A stretch of DNA of 64,000 nucleotides from Desulfofustis sp. PB-SRB1 (GTDB taxonomy: Bacteria; Desulfobacterota; Desulfobulbia; Desulfobulbales; Desulfocapsaceae), in assembly GCA_016722945.1 (NCBI GenBank), contig JAEQMT010000057.1, positions 46,001 to 110,000 of the forward strand, given 5' to 3'. How positions within the stretch are numbered: the stretch's first letter is position 1; the number at the start of each line of letters is the position of its first letter. The notes beneath the pieces were generated by a model that saw only the letters and a list, made by a program, of their open reading frames with translations, ran no database searches and was not told where the DNA came from. Shown one piece after another: positions 18,834-28,902 of the stretch. The position numbers were made by a program, and so were the translations under genes.

Positions 18834-20732
18834 CTATTTATGGGGAAATCCCATATCGGTGAGGGTGTCGGTGATCTCATCAAGAATGGTCGGATCATCG
18901 ATGGTTGAAGGCATCCGGTATTCTCTGCCGGCCGCAATCGAGCGCATGGTGCCGCGCAGGATCTTGCCGGAGCGGGTCTTGGGCAGTCGTGCCACCGAGG
19001 TCGCTTCATGAAAACAGGCGATGGCGCCGATTTTTTCCCGTACCAACTTCACCAGCTCCGCCTTCACCTCCTCGTTGCTTCGCTCTACTCCCGACTTGAG
19101 TACAAACAGACCAACCGGCAATTGTCCCTTGAGCTGGTCATCGGTGCCGATCACCGCGCATTCGGCAACATCTGGATGGGTGGCGATAACCTCCTCCATG
19201 GCACCGGTGGAGAGACGGTGGCCGGCTATGTTGATAACATCATCGATGCGGCCCATGACATATACGTAGCCGTCATCATCGATATAGCCGCCGTCGCTGG
19301 TTTCATAATAGCCGGGAAAGGTCTTCATATACGACTTGACAAAACGTTCTTCATTGTGCCACAGAGTCGCCAGGGTGCCGGGCGGCAGCGGTAGTTTGAC
19401 GACAATATTGCCCTCCTGGTTGGCACCCAGTTCAAGCCCGCCGTCGTCAACGATGCGCACATCGTAGCCGGGTGCCGGTTTGGTCGGCGATCCCGCTTTT
19501 ATTGGCAGTTCTTCGATACCCCGGCAGTTGGCGACAATCGCCCAGCCGGTTTCGGTTTGCCACCAGTGGTCGATAACCGGTACCTTGAGCAGGTCCGAGG
19601 CCCAATAGTAGGTGTCGGGATCAAGCCGCTCGCCGGCCAGATAGAGCGCCTCAAAGCATGAGATGTCGTACTTTGAGATAAACGAGCCGGTGGGATCCTC
19701 CTTCTTGATGGCCCGAAATGCGGTAGGCGCGGTGAACAGGGCCTTCACCTGGTGCTCCGAGATGACCCGCCAGAAGGCCCCGGCATCGGGAGTGCCCACC
19801 GGTTTTCCTTCGTAAAATACGGTGGTGGCACCCTTAAGCAGTGGCCCGTAGACGATATAGGAATGACCCACCACCCAGCCGACATCAGAAGCCGACCAGA
19901 AAACGTCGCCGGCATCGATATCGTAGATGGCCTTCATGGACCAGTGCAGGGCCACCGCGTGGCCGCCGTTGTCCCGCATAACCCCTTTGGGCATCCCGGT
20001 GGTACCTGAGGTGTAGAGGATATAAAGGGGGTCGGTGGCGGCAACCGGCACGCACTCGGCGGGCTCGGCGCCGCCTATGAAATCATTCCAGTCAAGATCG
20101 CGACCATCCTGCATATCGGCGCCGACAAAGGGGCGTTGCAGGATGACGCAGTGCTTCACCTTATGTTCGGCCATGTCAATGGCCTGATCAATGATCGGTT
20201 TATAAGCCAGGGTTTTCTTGCCTTCAATGGCGCCGGAGGCGGAGAGCAAAAATTTGGGTTGGGCGTGATTAATCCTGATGGCCAGCTCCGGCGCGGCAAA
20301 GCCGCCGAAGACCACCGAGTGGATGACACCAAGACGGGCGCAGGCAAGCATGGCATAGACGGCTTCGGGGATCATCGGCATATAAATGATGACCGTATCC
20401 CCTTTTTCCGCGCCGGCCCGCTTCAACGCGCCGGCCAGTTGCGCCACCCGCTCGTGCAGTTGATTGTAGGTGATCGTTGTGACGGAGTCGGTAACCGGGC
20501 TATCGTAGATTATGGCCGCCTGTTCTCCGCGACCGGCGGCAACGTGGCGGTCGACCGCATTAAAGCAGGTGTTCATCATGCCGCCGGTGAACCAGCGATA
20601 AAATGGTGGGTTTGCATCGTCCAACACCTTGTCCCAGGACTGATACCAGTCAATGCCGGCGGCGGCCTCCGCCCAGAATTCTTCCGGCTGCTCGATACTT
20701 TTCGTGAAAACCTCCTGATAGTTAGCCATCAT
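18834..20732 (-). CDS. prpE: propionyl-CoA synthetase (acyl-CoA synthetase, ANL family)
   Basis: A 632-residue AMP-forming acyl-CoA synthetase. The P-loop-like motif YTSGTTGMPKG, then MRDNGGHAVALHWSMKAIYD and GDVFWSASDVGWVVGHSYIV, are closer to PrpE than to Acs. The C-terminal RLPKTRSGKILRGTMRS carries the catalytic and acetylatable lysine. It would activate propionate (or acetate) to the CoA ester. Its position next to sucCD and near the methylmalonyl-CoA decarboxylase operon supports propionate. MITE copy 3 lies 86 bases upstream of its start. Confidence 0.88.
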   Translation of the reverse strand: MMANYQEVFTKSIEQPEEFWAEAAAGIDWYQSWDKVLDDANPPFYRWFTGGMMNTCFNAVDRHVAAGRGEQAAIIYDSPVTDSVTTITYNQLHERVAQLAGALKRAGAEKGDTVIIYMPMIPEAVYAMLACARLGVIHSVVFGGFAAPELAIRINHAQPKFLLSASGAIEGKKTLAYKPIIDQAIDMAEHKVKHCVILQRPFVGADMQDGRDLDWNDFIGGAEPAECVPVAATDPLYILYTSGTTGMPKGVMRDNGGHAVALHWSMKAIYDIDAGDVFWSASDVGWVVGHSYIVYGPLLKGATTVFYEGKPVGTPDAGAFWRVISEHQVKALFTAPTAFRAIKKEDPTGSFISKYDISCFEALYLAGERLDPDTYYWASDLLKVPVIDHWWQTETGWAIVANCRGIEELPIKAGSPTKPAPGYDVRIVDDGGLELGANQEGNIVVKLPLPPGTLATLWHNEERFVKSYMKTFPGYYETSDGGYIDDDGYVYVMGRIDDVINIAGHRLSTGAMEEVIATHPDVAECAVIGTDDQLKGQLPVGLFVLKSGVERSNEEVKAELVKLVREKIGAIACFHEATSVARLPKTRSGKILRGTMRSIAAGREYRMPSTIDDPTILDEITDTLTDMGFPHK

Positions 20733-20814
20733 TCACCTCACCTGTTTAGTAGTTAACAACTAGTGGCTGGCAGAACCTATGTGTCAGATACCTCTCTATT
20801 GATCGATCTTAAAC

Positions 20815-20963
20815 TTGAGGGAGTCCTGAAAAATGGCCTTTTCGCCCAATCTCCGCGTTGCTCTAAAAGCTTTATCCTCGGAATATCAGCCATATGCCCG
20901 TGGTAAAATTTCCCTCGCGCCTTGATCTTGAACGAACATGCTCATTTTTCAAGGCTCCCTTGA
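20815..20963. repeat. MITE copy 3 with target-site duplication
   Basis: The element is 20819-20959 (141 bp), with left end GGGAGTCCTGAAAAATGGCC and right end CTCATTTTTCAAGGCTCCC. Perfect TTGA repeats flank it (20815-20818 and 20960-20963). The terminal inverted repeat extends about 25 bases with few mismatches. It lies between the prpE start and the downstream end of the lipoprotein gene, that is, in the prpE upstream region. Confidence 0.85.
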
Positions 20964-20993
20964 AGTTCTCGTAACGTACGGCGGTGCAGGGGA

Positions 20994-21491
20994 TCACTCC
21001 GGCTGACACCGCAGAAGCGCCGCCTGGGTCATCACGGTGGTGGCAAAGGCGGGTTCATCAGCGTTGAGCTGGTCGGGTTCAAAGCCGACCAGCGGTCCCT
21101 GCCCGTACCACTCATCAAAACCAAAATTCCAACCTGCCCAGTCGGCACCAAAGTCGTAAACTGTATCCGGACCGTAATCGTTGAAGAGTATCGAATCGGG
21201 GTTTCGATCACTTTGCCGGCTCATGCCGATAAGCACATAGTCGGCGCCCTCCTGTTTGCCGTATGCGGTGATCCGCGAGCTGATTGACTGTTCGCTGAGC
21301 CTGGTCGGTATGGTTATGAGCAGGTGGGAAAAGACCAGACACGACGGCGGCACCGTCGACTCGGCAAACAACAAAACGGCTGCATCGGTGGGGGCAAAGC
21401 GCTCTTTTTCCCGGCCAACCTCTTTTTCTCCACACCCGCTGAGCATAAGCAGCAGCGAGGCCAGTAGGGCATATGTAACGAAGTGGCGCAC
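20994..21491 (-). CDS. lipoprotein of unknown function
   Basis: A 165-residue lipoprotein. GTG at 21491 is chosen because AAGGAG lies six bases upstream and the protein then starts VRHFVTYALLASLLLMLSGC, a classical lipoprotein signal with lipobox LSGC. In-frame ATGs upstream would add charged residues before it. The mature part is acidic and aromatic (GADWAGWNFGFDEWYGQG), with a short internal motif LLFAESTVPPSCLVFSHLLI. I recognise no family. The shape suggests a secretory-system or stress lipoprotein that adds a small domain with low homology. Confidence 0.6.
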   Translation of the reverse strand: MRHFVTYALLASLLLMLSGCGEKEVGREKERFAPTDAAVLLFAESTVPPSCLVFSHLLITIPTRLSEQSISSRITAYGKQEGADYVLIGMSRQSDRNPDSILFNDYGPDTVYDFGADWAGWNFGFDEWYGQGPLVGFEPDQLNADEPAFATTVMTQAALLRCQPE

Positions 21492-21765
21492 GGTTTTCTC
21501 CTTTTCCAACTCCATCATCCTGGCACCCTGTAATGCGTACAATATCGCCGAGCCTGCTCTTTTCTGTTTTATGCTTAATTACTCTTTCAGTCACAGAGCG
21601 CAGCCATGCTCCCTCAAGCGTGCTATCCGCGCCCAAAACAAAAATGGCGGCGCTCTATGGCAACATTGCAAACTTTACAGGATGCTTGATTGTGTGACGT
21701 AAGGCTCATCTCCTGATTAATTCATAGCCCGGCATCGTCAAATTTGCAAAACCTTTTCTCCCTTC

Positions 21766-22449
21766 TCAACTACATATCTCATTGTGGCGGTGTTCCAGCA
21801 GTTCCCCGAAATAGGTAATGGAGATGAAGTTATCACTGCTCCGTGGCCGAGTCCGGGAGCTTGGCCTGGCGATATGAACAAGGGTACCGATACCGGTTAT
21901 TTCGGCGGCTGTTAGAACTTTTTCGGTATCATCGGCGAGCATGGTGCGCTCCGGAGAAAAACCCAGTTTTACCTGCAACCGGCGCCAGAACAGGGGATCC
22001 TGTTTGGGCAGAGCGAGGTGCTCGGCACAGATCATCTCGCGAAAATAGTGTTCAAGGCCGGCATGGTGCATCTTCAGGGCCAGGGTTTTGGGGTGGGCGG
22101 CGGTAACCAGGTAAGCGGGCTTTGCTTCTTGCCGGAGAAACTCAAGAAACGCGGGTACCCGCGGGTGCACCGTGATCAGATGCGATAGTTCTTCCTTGAG
22201 CCCGATAATATCGAGCTGCAGCCGTTTCGACCAGTAATCCACATTCGACCACGCAAGCGAATCCTCCACCGACCGGTAGTAGCCCATAAGCTCAACAACG
22301 GCGTCGGCGGTGGCGATCTTTCTTTTTTTCGCATAGGCGCGAGGTACGTGATGTTCCCAAAAATGGTCGTCGAAATGTTTATCGAGAAGGGTTCCGTCCA
22401 GATCGAGCAGTACCGTATCGATCTCGTCCCATTTACACAATGGTTTCAT
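21766..22449 (-). CDS. HAD-superfamily hydrolase (GMP/IMP nucleotidase-like)
   Basis: A 227-residue HAD phosphatase. Motif I is VLLDLDGTLLD, motif II is LVTAAHPK, the motif III Lys is that of LALPKQDPLFW, and motif IV is MLADDTEKVL. The HFDDHFWEHHVPRAYAKKR segment after motif I is typical of the YrfG-type purine nucleotidases. The start overlaps the mfd stop by 17 bases, so it is translated from the same transcript as mfd. Confidence 0.8.
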   Translation of the reverse strand: MKPLCKWDEIDTVLLDLDGTLLDKHFDDHFWEHHVPRAYAKKRKIATADAVVELMGYYRSVEDSLAWSNVDYWSKRLQLDIIGLKEELSHLITVHPRVPAFLEFLRQEAKPAYLVTAAHPKTLALKMHHAGLEHYFREMICAEHLALPKQDPLFWRRLQVKLGFSPERTMLADDTEKVLTAAEITGIGTLVHIARPSSRTRPRSSDNFISITYFGELLEHRHNEICS

Positions 22450-25400
22450 GGCGGGTTTCGTCTGTTTGTGTTAAGTGCGCAAGCGCGCTGAGCTCGGCGG
22501 TGATATGCGCCACGAAACTGTTCAGTTCGGCCGGGGAAGCGGCACGGGTTTTGACGATTAAGCGGTGATCCGGGGTCAGCCGGTGGCCACTGCGGATCAG
22601 ATAATCGGGCCAGCTATCGGCGGGGATGGGAGGATCTGGGGCAAAAGAAAAGACCAGGACACCGTCGCCTTGTTCCAGCTTGGTGATGGCCAGCGGTTTG
22701 ATACTGCGTTTGATGGCGATGATCAGCAACAGGTTGTCAAGCTCATCGGGGATGGCGCCGTAGCGATCTCTCAGCTCTTCTCGCAGGACATCCATCTCTT
22801 CCTGCGTCTCATCCGCCAGTGCCGCAACACGGCGATACATCATATAGCGCTGGCTGGTATCGGCGATATATTCCTCCGGGATGAAACCACTGATCCGCAG
22901 ATTGACCTCAGGATCGATGTCGGGGGCCGGCACCTCGCCATTTTCTCTGCTGTTTCCGGCCTTGAGATCGGCGATGGTTTTCTGCAGCAGTTCAAAATAC
23001 AACTCATACCCCACCGCGGCGATGTGGCCGCTCTGGGACACCCCAAGCAGATTGCCGCCGCCGCGAATCTGCAGATCGGACATGGCAAGCTTAAAGCCGC
23101 CGCCCAACTCGCTGTACTCAAGCAACGCCCGAAGCCGGTCGCGGGCGTCTTTGGCGAGGTGCTCAAGCGAGGGGACCAGCAGATAGGCATAGGACTGGGT
23201 GCTTGACCGACCCACCCGGCCGCGCAGTTGATACATCTCGGCCAGGCCGAGCTGGTCGGCCCGATTGATGATAATGGTGTTGGCACTGGGGATATCGAGG
23301 CCTGATTCGATAATGGTGGTGCTGATCAGCACGTCGATGGAGCCGCGTACGAAATCCACCATGATCTCTTCCAGCTCACTGCCTGCCATCTGCCCGTGGG
23401 CGACGGCAAGCCGTGCCTGGGGGACGAGTTTTTGCACGGTGGAAGCCATCTGGCTGATGGAACGCACCCGGTTGTGCACGAAAAAAACCTGGCCGCCGCG
23501 GCCGATTTCACGAGTGACCGCCTCCTTGATGATCAGCTCCTCATAGCGGGCAACGAAGGTTTTGACCGGCAGTCGCTGGGCCGGCGGGGTGGCAATGAGG
23601 GAGAGATCGCGAATGCCCAGCAGGGAGAGCTGCAGGGTGCGGGGAATGGGGGTGGCGGTGAGCGCGAGTACATCCACGCCGGCCTTTATCCGCTTGATCT
23701 TCTCCTTGTGGCTGACCCCGAACCGGTGCTCCTCGTCGATGATGAGCAGCCCCAGCTTACGAAAGGAGATATCCTTGGAGAGCAGCCGGTGGGTGCCGAT
23801 GATGATGTCAATAGCGCCGCCGGCAAGATCGGAGATGATCTGTTTTTGCTCGGTGCGGCTCTTGAAACGGTTGATACCGGCGACCCGCACCGGAAAATCG
23901 GCGAGCCGCTCGGTAAATGTCTTCAGATGTTGTTCAGCCAGAACCGTGGTGGGCACCAGTACTGCCGCTTGAAAACCATCCTCCACCACTTTGAAGGCGG
24001 CCCTGATCGCCACTTCGGTCTTGCCGTAGCCAACATCACCGCAGATCAATCGATCCATGCAGCGGGTTGCGGTGAGATCATCCACCGTTTCGGTGATCGC
24101 CTGCTGCTGGCCGGGGGTTTCATCAAAGGCGAAGGATTCTTCGAGATCGCGATACAATTCGCCGGGGGATGAAAACGGTGTGCCACCCCGAATTTCGCGA
24201 CGGGCATAGAGGTCGAGCAGTTCCTGGGCGACTTTCCACATCTGCTCGGAGACCTTGGCCTTGGCGACCTGCCAGCCGGTGGATCCCAGTTTGTCGATCC
24301 GGGGGAGCTTGTCGGTGGGGCCTTCGTAACGGGTTACCAGGGTGAGCCGATCTACCGGCACGTAAAGTTTGTCGCCGTCACGGTACTCGATCAGAATAAA
24401 ATCACTGATCGACGACTGCAGGGTGATGGTGTGGATACCGCGAAATATTCCTAGACCGTGGTCGCGATGGACGACGATGTCGCCGTCGTTAACCTCGGTA
24501 AAGCGCAGCGGCTGGGCTGCCGCCTTTTTTCGGGAGCGGCCGCCGAGACGGCGCTGGCCGAACAGTTCAAGCTCGGAGAGCAGGTGAAGGCGCCGGGCAG
24601 GAAAGGAAAAACCGCGGCTGATCGGGGTCGCGGCAAGAGATATCTCCGCATGATCCGGGTGGGGATCAATGGTGTCAAGATCAAGTATGCCCTCATGGGG
24701 GAGGCAGCTAAAGGGCGCCTCGGCAAGCAGTTCACGCAGGGTGTTGCGCCGTTTTTCCGAGCGGCAGCAGATGATAACCGTCTCGTTGTTGCCAAGCCAC
24801 TGGTCGATTTGCTCGATAAGCGGGGCGAGCACACTCTGCTGGCGGTGTCGCCTCGAAATCTGCTGCCGCAACAGGGTATGCGAGTGCATGACAAAGCGGT
24901 GATCAGCCGTATCAGCGGAGATGAAATCACCGATTTGGTGGCGCTCAAACCCACCGATCAATTCATTGAACAGTGCTTTGGTAATGAACAGCTCCGGCGG
25001 TGGCAGGGCCGGCTGACCCGCCTGGGTGAGTGATGCAAAATTGTGTTCAATACGCTCCCAGACCAGATCGATGCCTTGATTGATGGCGGCGGGCTCACGG
25101 ACGATCACCCGGGTGGATGGCGGCAGGTGGTCAAAGATGGTTGCACAAGGTTCGTCATCTCTGGTGAAAATGGGCAGGAAACACTCCATGCCGGCAAAGC
25201 GCCGGCCATGCTTGATGCGCTCAACCATGGCGGTGGTGGCCGGAGCGTCCCACCCGTAGTGCTCGCCTAGATGATGGAGGCGCTGGACAATAGGGTCAAG
25301 ATGGTTGCTCTCACCGGCGGCAAGGTGGAGCTCACTGACCGGCAGAATTACTGCTTCCTCGAGATGGGTGGTGGAACGTTGGGAAAGCGGATCGAATCCG

Positions 25401-25987
25401 CGGATCGATTCCACCGTTTCTCCGAACAGATCGATCCGCAGCGGCCCGTCATGACAATTTCCATCAGCACTAATAAAGGGCGGTGGATACAGATCGATAA
25501 TGCCCCCGCGCACCGCGAAATCACCAACCATCCGTACCAGTGCGGCCGGTTCGTAGGCCATGGCGACAAGCGCGCCGCGAAACCGATCCAGATCCAGTTC
25601 TTCACCGGCGATCACCAGCTCGGCATGGCGCTGTAACTGGCTAACGGGAATTACCCGGCGCAGGGCGGCCTCAACCGAGGTAACGATAACCGGTGCGACC
25701 CCCTGGTCGCGGATATGATAGAGCGCTGAGATGCGCTGGGCACTGGTACGTGGATCCGGGGCCAGCGCCCCGTAGGGAGGAATCTCATGAGCCGGGTAGG
25801 CGAAAACCTCGGCCTTGGTAAAAAAACTGAGATCCTGGGCGGTCTCAGCCACCTGCTGTTCATCGGCGACCAGGATGCACAGCGGCCTTTCACCGGTAAG
25901 AGTTGCGCAATACCAGGCGACGCCGCCGCCACGCAGACCGGCGACATCGACGGCTGGCACCACTGATGGAGGCTGGGGGGCGGCCAT
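22433..25987 (-). CDS. mfd: transcription-repair coupling factor
   Basis: An 1184-residue DNA translocase that removes RNA polymerase stalled at lesions and recruits UvrA. The N-terminal UvrB-like region is followed by a CarD-like RNAP-interacting domain (EVNDGDIVVHRDHGLGIFRG). The SF2 motor has Walker A GDVGYGKTEVAIRAAF, IIDEEHRFGV, and motif VI QLRGRVGRSSTQSYAYLL. A C-terminal TRCF domain completes it. The length is normal. It lies 60 bases downstream of bamA. Confidence 0.95.
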   Translation of the reverse strand: MAAPQPPSVVPAVDVAGLRGGGVAWYCATLTGERPLCILVADEQQVAETAQDLSFFTKAEVFAYPAHEIPPYGALAPDPRTSAQRISALYHIRDQGVAPVIVTSVEAALRRVIPVSQLQRHAELVIAGEELDLDRFRGALVAMAYEPAALVRMVGDFAVRGGIIDLYPPPFISADGNCHDGPLRIDLFGETVESIRGFDPLSQRSTTHLEEAVILPVSELHLAAGESNHLDPIVQRLHHLGEHYGWDAPATTAMVERIKHGRRFAGMECFLPIFTRDDEPCATIFDHLPPSTRVIVREPAAINQGIDLVWERIEHNFASLTQAGQPALPPPELFITKALFNELIGGFERHQIGDFISADTADHRFVMHSHTLLRQQISRRHRQQSVLAPLIEQIDQWLGNNETVIICCRSEKRRNTLRELLAEAPFSCLPHEGILDLDTIDPHPDHAEISLAATPISRGFSFPARRLHLLSELELFGQRRLGGRSRKKAAAQPLRFTEVNDGDIVVHRDHGLGIFRGIHTITLQSSISDFILIEYRDGDKLYVPVDRLTLVTRYEGPTDKLPRIDKLGSTGWQVAKAKVSEQMWKVAQELLDLYARREIRGGTPFSSPGELYRDLEESFAFDETPGQQQAITETVDDLTATRCMDRLICGDVGYGKTEVAIRAAFKVVEDGFQAAVLVPTTVLAEQHLKTFTERLADFPVRVAGINRFKSRTEQKQIISDLAGGAIDIIIGTHRLLSKDISFRKLGLLIIDEEHRFGVSHKEKIKRIKAGVDVLALTATPIPRTLQLSLLGIRDLSLIATPPAQRLPVKTFVARYEELIIKEAVTREIGRGGQVFFVHNRVRSISQMASTVQKLVPQARLAVAHGQMAGSELEEIMVDFVRGSIDVLISTTIIESGLDIPSANTIIINRADQLGLAEMYQLRGRVGRSSTQSYAYLLVPSLEHLAKDARDRLRALLEYSELGGGFKLAMSDLQIRGGGNLLGVSQSGHIAAVGYELYFELLQKTIADLKAGNSRENGEVPAPDIDPEVNLRISGFIPEEYIADTSQRYMMYRRVAALADETQEEMDVLREELRDRYGAIPDELDNLLLIIAIKRSIKPLAITKLEQGDGVLVFSFAPDPPIPADSWPDYLIRSGHRLTPDHRLIVKTRAASPAELNSFVAHITAELSALAHLTQTDETRHETIV

Positions 25988-26047
25988 GATGCCGATGTTA
26001 TCTCAGATGCTCTGCGTTCGGGTAACCCTGACTTTTTCCGTCACATG

Positions 26048-28717
26048 CTAGAATTGCCCGCCGACACTAAAATCCCAGACGGTCTGCGATTCGTCGGGCA
26101 GCGGATCGAGATTGTATCCCCAGACCACGCGCAGCGGCCCCAGCGGGGACAACCAGCGCAGTTCCACACCGACACCCTTGTCGATGTCATCGGCGATGGA
26201 GCTGGAAAAATCATTGGCCACGTTCTGGCCGGCGTCAAAAAAGACAACGCCGAATACCCCCTGATCCTTGAGCAGGGGCAGGACGATCTCGGAGTTGATA
26301 TACCACATCCGATTACCGCCGATCCGATCACCCGTTTCCGGGTCGACGGGGCTGACATCACCATACTTGAAACCGCGGATGGAGTTGAGTCCACCTAAGT
26401 AGAAACGTTCATAGACCGGCAGTTTGTCCTCTTTATTTTCCGATACTATGCCGGCGGCGCCGAGAAAGTGAAAGACCGTGCCGTAAGCGATGGGAAAGTA
26501 CCAGCCCGATGATCCCTCGACCTTGGTGAACTGTGCGTCCCCCTGTAAAAAGCCACCGGCATATTTGGTGGTTATCCGGTTTCGTGAACCTTTGCTGGCC
26601 CCATAGAGCCGGTCGCGGGTATCTCGTATCAGGGAAAACTCCAGGGCACTGGTGACCGGCACATTTTGTGATTCGCGAATGATAAATGATGCGTTTTCCG
26701 ACACATCGGTCAGCTCGGTGTCGGTATAGCTGTAGCTTTCATAGAGCCGCCACTTGCCCCAGAACGGATGGCCGAAGCGCACTGCGCCGCCGGTGGAATC
26801 ACGGGTATAGTCAGTGAATTCGCGTCTCCAGTTGTAGAGGTCGACGCCCATGGAAAGCTGGGTGTCATACACCCGGGGATTGGTCCAAGCGAGGTTGTAG
26901 CGATTTGATTTGCCGCCGATATTGGCGGTTAATGAAAGCCGCTGGCCCAACCCCAGGAAGTTATTCTCGGAGATTTCACCCATGATCATAAAGTCGTCCA
27001 CCGAGGAGTAACCGGCGCCGATACTGAACTGGCCGGTGCTTTTTTCCTTGACGTCAATGACAACGTTCATCTTCGATGGGTCAAGGGCCGGTTCCGGGGT
27101 GATGGTGATCTCTTCGAAGAAGTCAAGTCGTTGGAGTTTCTCATTGCTGGTGCGCAATCCTTTGGCGTCGAACACCCCACCCTCGGCGATCTGCAGATCT
27201 CGCCTGATGACGTTGTCGCGGGTACGGGTATTGCCCTGAATGACGATGCGGTTGATATAGACCAGATCACCCTTGTTGATTCGCAGGTTCAGATCCACCC
27301 GGGCGCCCGATTCTGATTTTTCGATGTTGGGCCGCACCTCGGCAAAGGCAAACCCCTGTTCGGCGTAGAAATCGGTGATTTTGAGAATGTCTTCGCGCAG
27401 TACCTGGCGGCTCATATACTCTTCGTTGCGAATGGTGAGCATATCGAGAAAGACCTGCTTGTCGGCGATGAGATCTCCGTCGATATCAACCCGGCCCACC
27501 TTGAAGCGCGGTCCCTCTTCAACGGTGAAATTGACGAACAGCGACTCTTCTTCCTGGGTTATCTCCGGTTCGCCGACGCGGGCTTCGAGAAACCCGTTGT
27601 TCTGGTAGAAGGCGACAATCCGCCCGATGTCCTGATTGACCACGTCGCGGTCGAGAAGACCTGCCTGAGTAAGCCAGGAAAGCCAGTTCTTCTCGCGGGT
27701 CTGGATGGTGTCGCGAATCTCGCTGTCCTTGTAAGCGGTATTACCGGTGAAGGTGATATCCTTGATATATACCTTGCGTCCTTCTTCCACGGCAAATCGA
27801 ACGGCGGCGGTTTCCGGGGTGGGAAAGGAGATGGTAGGCGTTACCAGGGTGTTGTAATACCCCTTGTTACGATATAACTGGGTGATTGCCGCGGCCGTGG
27901 CATTGACCTGGAGAGGATTGAGAATCGAGTTTTCTCGAAGTGTTACCACCTCGCGCACCTCATCATCCTTGAGGCGGTCGACACCGGTGATGGTAATGGA
28001 GCTGATGACGGGTTTTTCGATAACCCGAAAGATTACCTCTTTGCCCTGGTCAGTGCCGCGTACATCGATCTGGACATCCTCGAAATAGCCCATGTCGTAG
28101 ATGGCTTTGAGATCTTCGCGCAGGGCCTCGGGCTGGTAATAGTCACCCGTCTTCGTCTGGATCTGGCGTAAAATGGCGCCGGAGTCGATCCGCTGGTTGC
28201 CCTCCGGGGCGATGGCGGCAATGAGCCGGCGGCGTTCACCATAGGCGATGATATCATCGGTGACGGCGGCGAGCACAAGATCGAGCTCGGCAAGTGAGGC
28301 CGCTTCCTGGTAAATATAAAACGGTGTGTCGGGGGCAAGGGCGTCGTAGACCGTGACATCGAGGCTCAGCTGATTGCCGATCACCGTTATCGCGCCGGCC
28401 GCCGCGTAATCGGCGCCTTCTGCCGCGCTAATGGCCCGGAGCTCATCGGTGGGCGGCGGCCAGGATCGGTAGTCAAATAACTGCCGATCGGCAAGGGCAA
28501 AACCTTTTTGTGCGAGCGCCGTCGCGTAGCGTTCATCGATCTGCCCCACAAACAGTTCGTCAACATCCGGGGCGACGACGTTGAGGGGCAGAAAAATGAT
28601 ATTCTGTTCTTCCGCGCTGGCGATGGAAGTGCTCAGCAGGATGGCGCATGTCGTGATCACAAGCGATCTGAATCCTGTTCGTGAATATTTTGCCAGACAA
28701 GGTGCGATGGTTGTCAT
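26048..28717 (-). CDS. bamA: outer-membrane protein assembly factor BamA
   Basis: An 889-residue Omp85 protein inserting beta-barrels into the outer membrane. MTTIAPCLAKYSRTG starts a signal peptide cleaved near SIASAEEQ. A domain of about 120 residues (IIFLPLNVVAPDVDELFVG onward) precedes five POTRA domains, of which GVDRLKDDEVREVV and IVIQGNTRTRDNVIRRDL are examples. A 16-strand barrel follows with the RGF motif in LGGLNSIRGFKYGD and a terminal Phe (VGGQF). The N-terminal extra domain is beyond the E. coli layout. ATG 28717 is preferred to the upstream ATG at 28765. Confidence 0.92.
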   Translation of the reverse strand: MTTIAPCLAKYSRTGFRSLVITTCAILLSTSIASAEEQNIIFLPLNVVAPDVDELFVGQIDERYATALAQKGFALADRQLFDYRSWPPPTDELRAISAAEGADYAAAGAITVIGNQLSLDVTVYDALAPDTPFYIYQEAASLAELDLVLAAVTDDIIAYGERRRLIAAIAPEGNQRIDSGAILRQIQTKTGDYYQPEALREDLKAIYDMGYFEDVQIDVRGTDQGKEVIFRVIEKPVISSITITGVDRLKDDEVREVVTLRENSILNPLQVNATAAAITQLYRNKGYYNTLVTPTISFPTPETAAVRFAVEEGRKVYIKDITFTGNTAYKDSEIRDTIQTREKNWLSWLTQAGLLDRDVVNQDIGRIVAFYQNNGFLEARVGEPEITQEEESLFVNFTVEEGPRFKVGRVDIDGDLIADKQVFLDMLTIRNEEYMSRQVLREDILKITDFYAEQGFAFAEVRPNIEKSESGARVDLNLRINKGDLVYINRIVIQGNTRTRDNVIRRDLQIAEGGVFDAKGLRTSNEKLQRLDFFEEITITPEPALDPSKMNVVIDVKEKSTGQFSIGAGYSSVDDFMIMGEISENNFLGLGQRLSLTANIGGKSNRYNLAWTNPRVYDTQLSMGVDLYNWRREFTDYTRDSTGGAVRFGHPFWGKWRLYESYSYTDTELTDVSENASFIIRESQNVPVTSALEFSLIRDTRDRLYGASKGSRNRITTKYAGGFLQGDAQFTKVEGSSGWYFPIAYGTVFHFLGAAGIVSENKEDKLPVYERFYLGGLNSIRGFKYGDVSPVDPETGDRIGGNRMWYINSEIVLPLLKDQGVFGVVFFDAGQNVANDFSSSIADDIDKGVGVELRWLSPLGPLRVVWGYNLDPLPDESQTVWDFSVGGQF

Positions 28718-28902
28718 CCACGATTTTCTCGACGGGTATACAAAAGCAGGTGAAATCATCATCATTGCTGAATAATTTTAGGTGGTTGATGGATGCGCCA
28801 ATATAAATCAAGAAAAAGGGTGGGCCATTATGCCATGTTTGCCGGCATTTGCAAAGCGCTCATGAGAGACGCTTGCAATATCTACCGCCATGGACAAATC
28901 AG

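Noticed and set aside
1404..20963. MITE copies considered as a structured non-coding RNA family
   Set aside because: Flanking target duplications and full-length end symmetry favour transposition over a conserved RNA.
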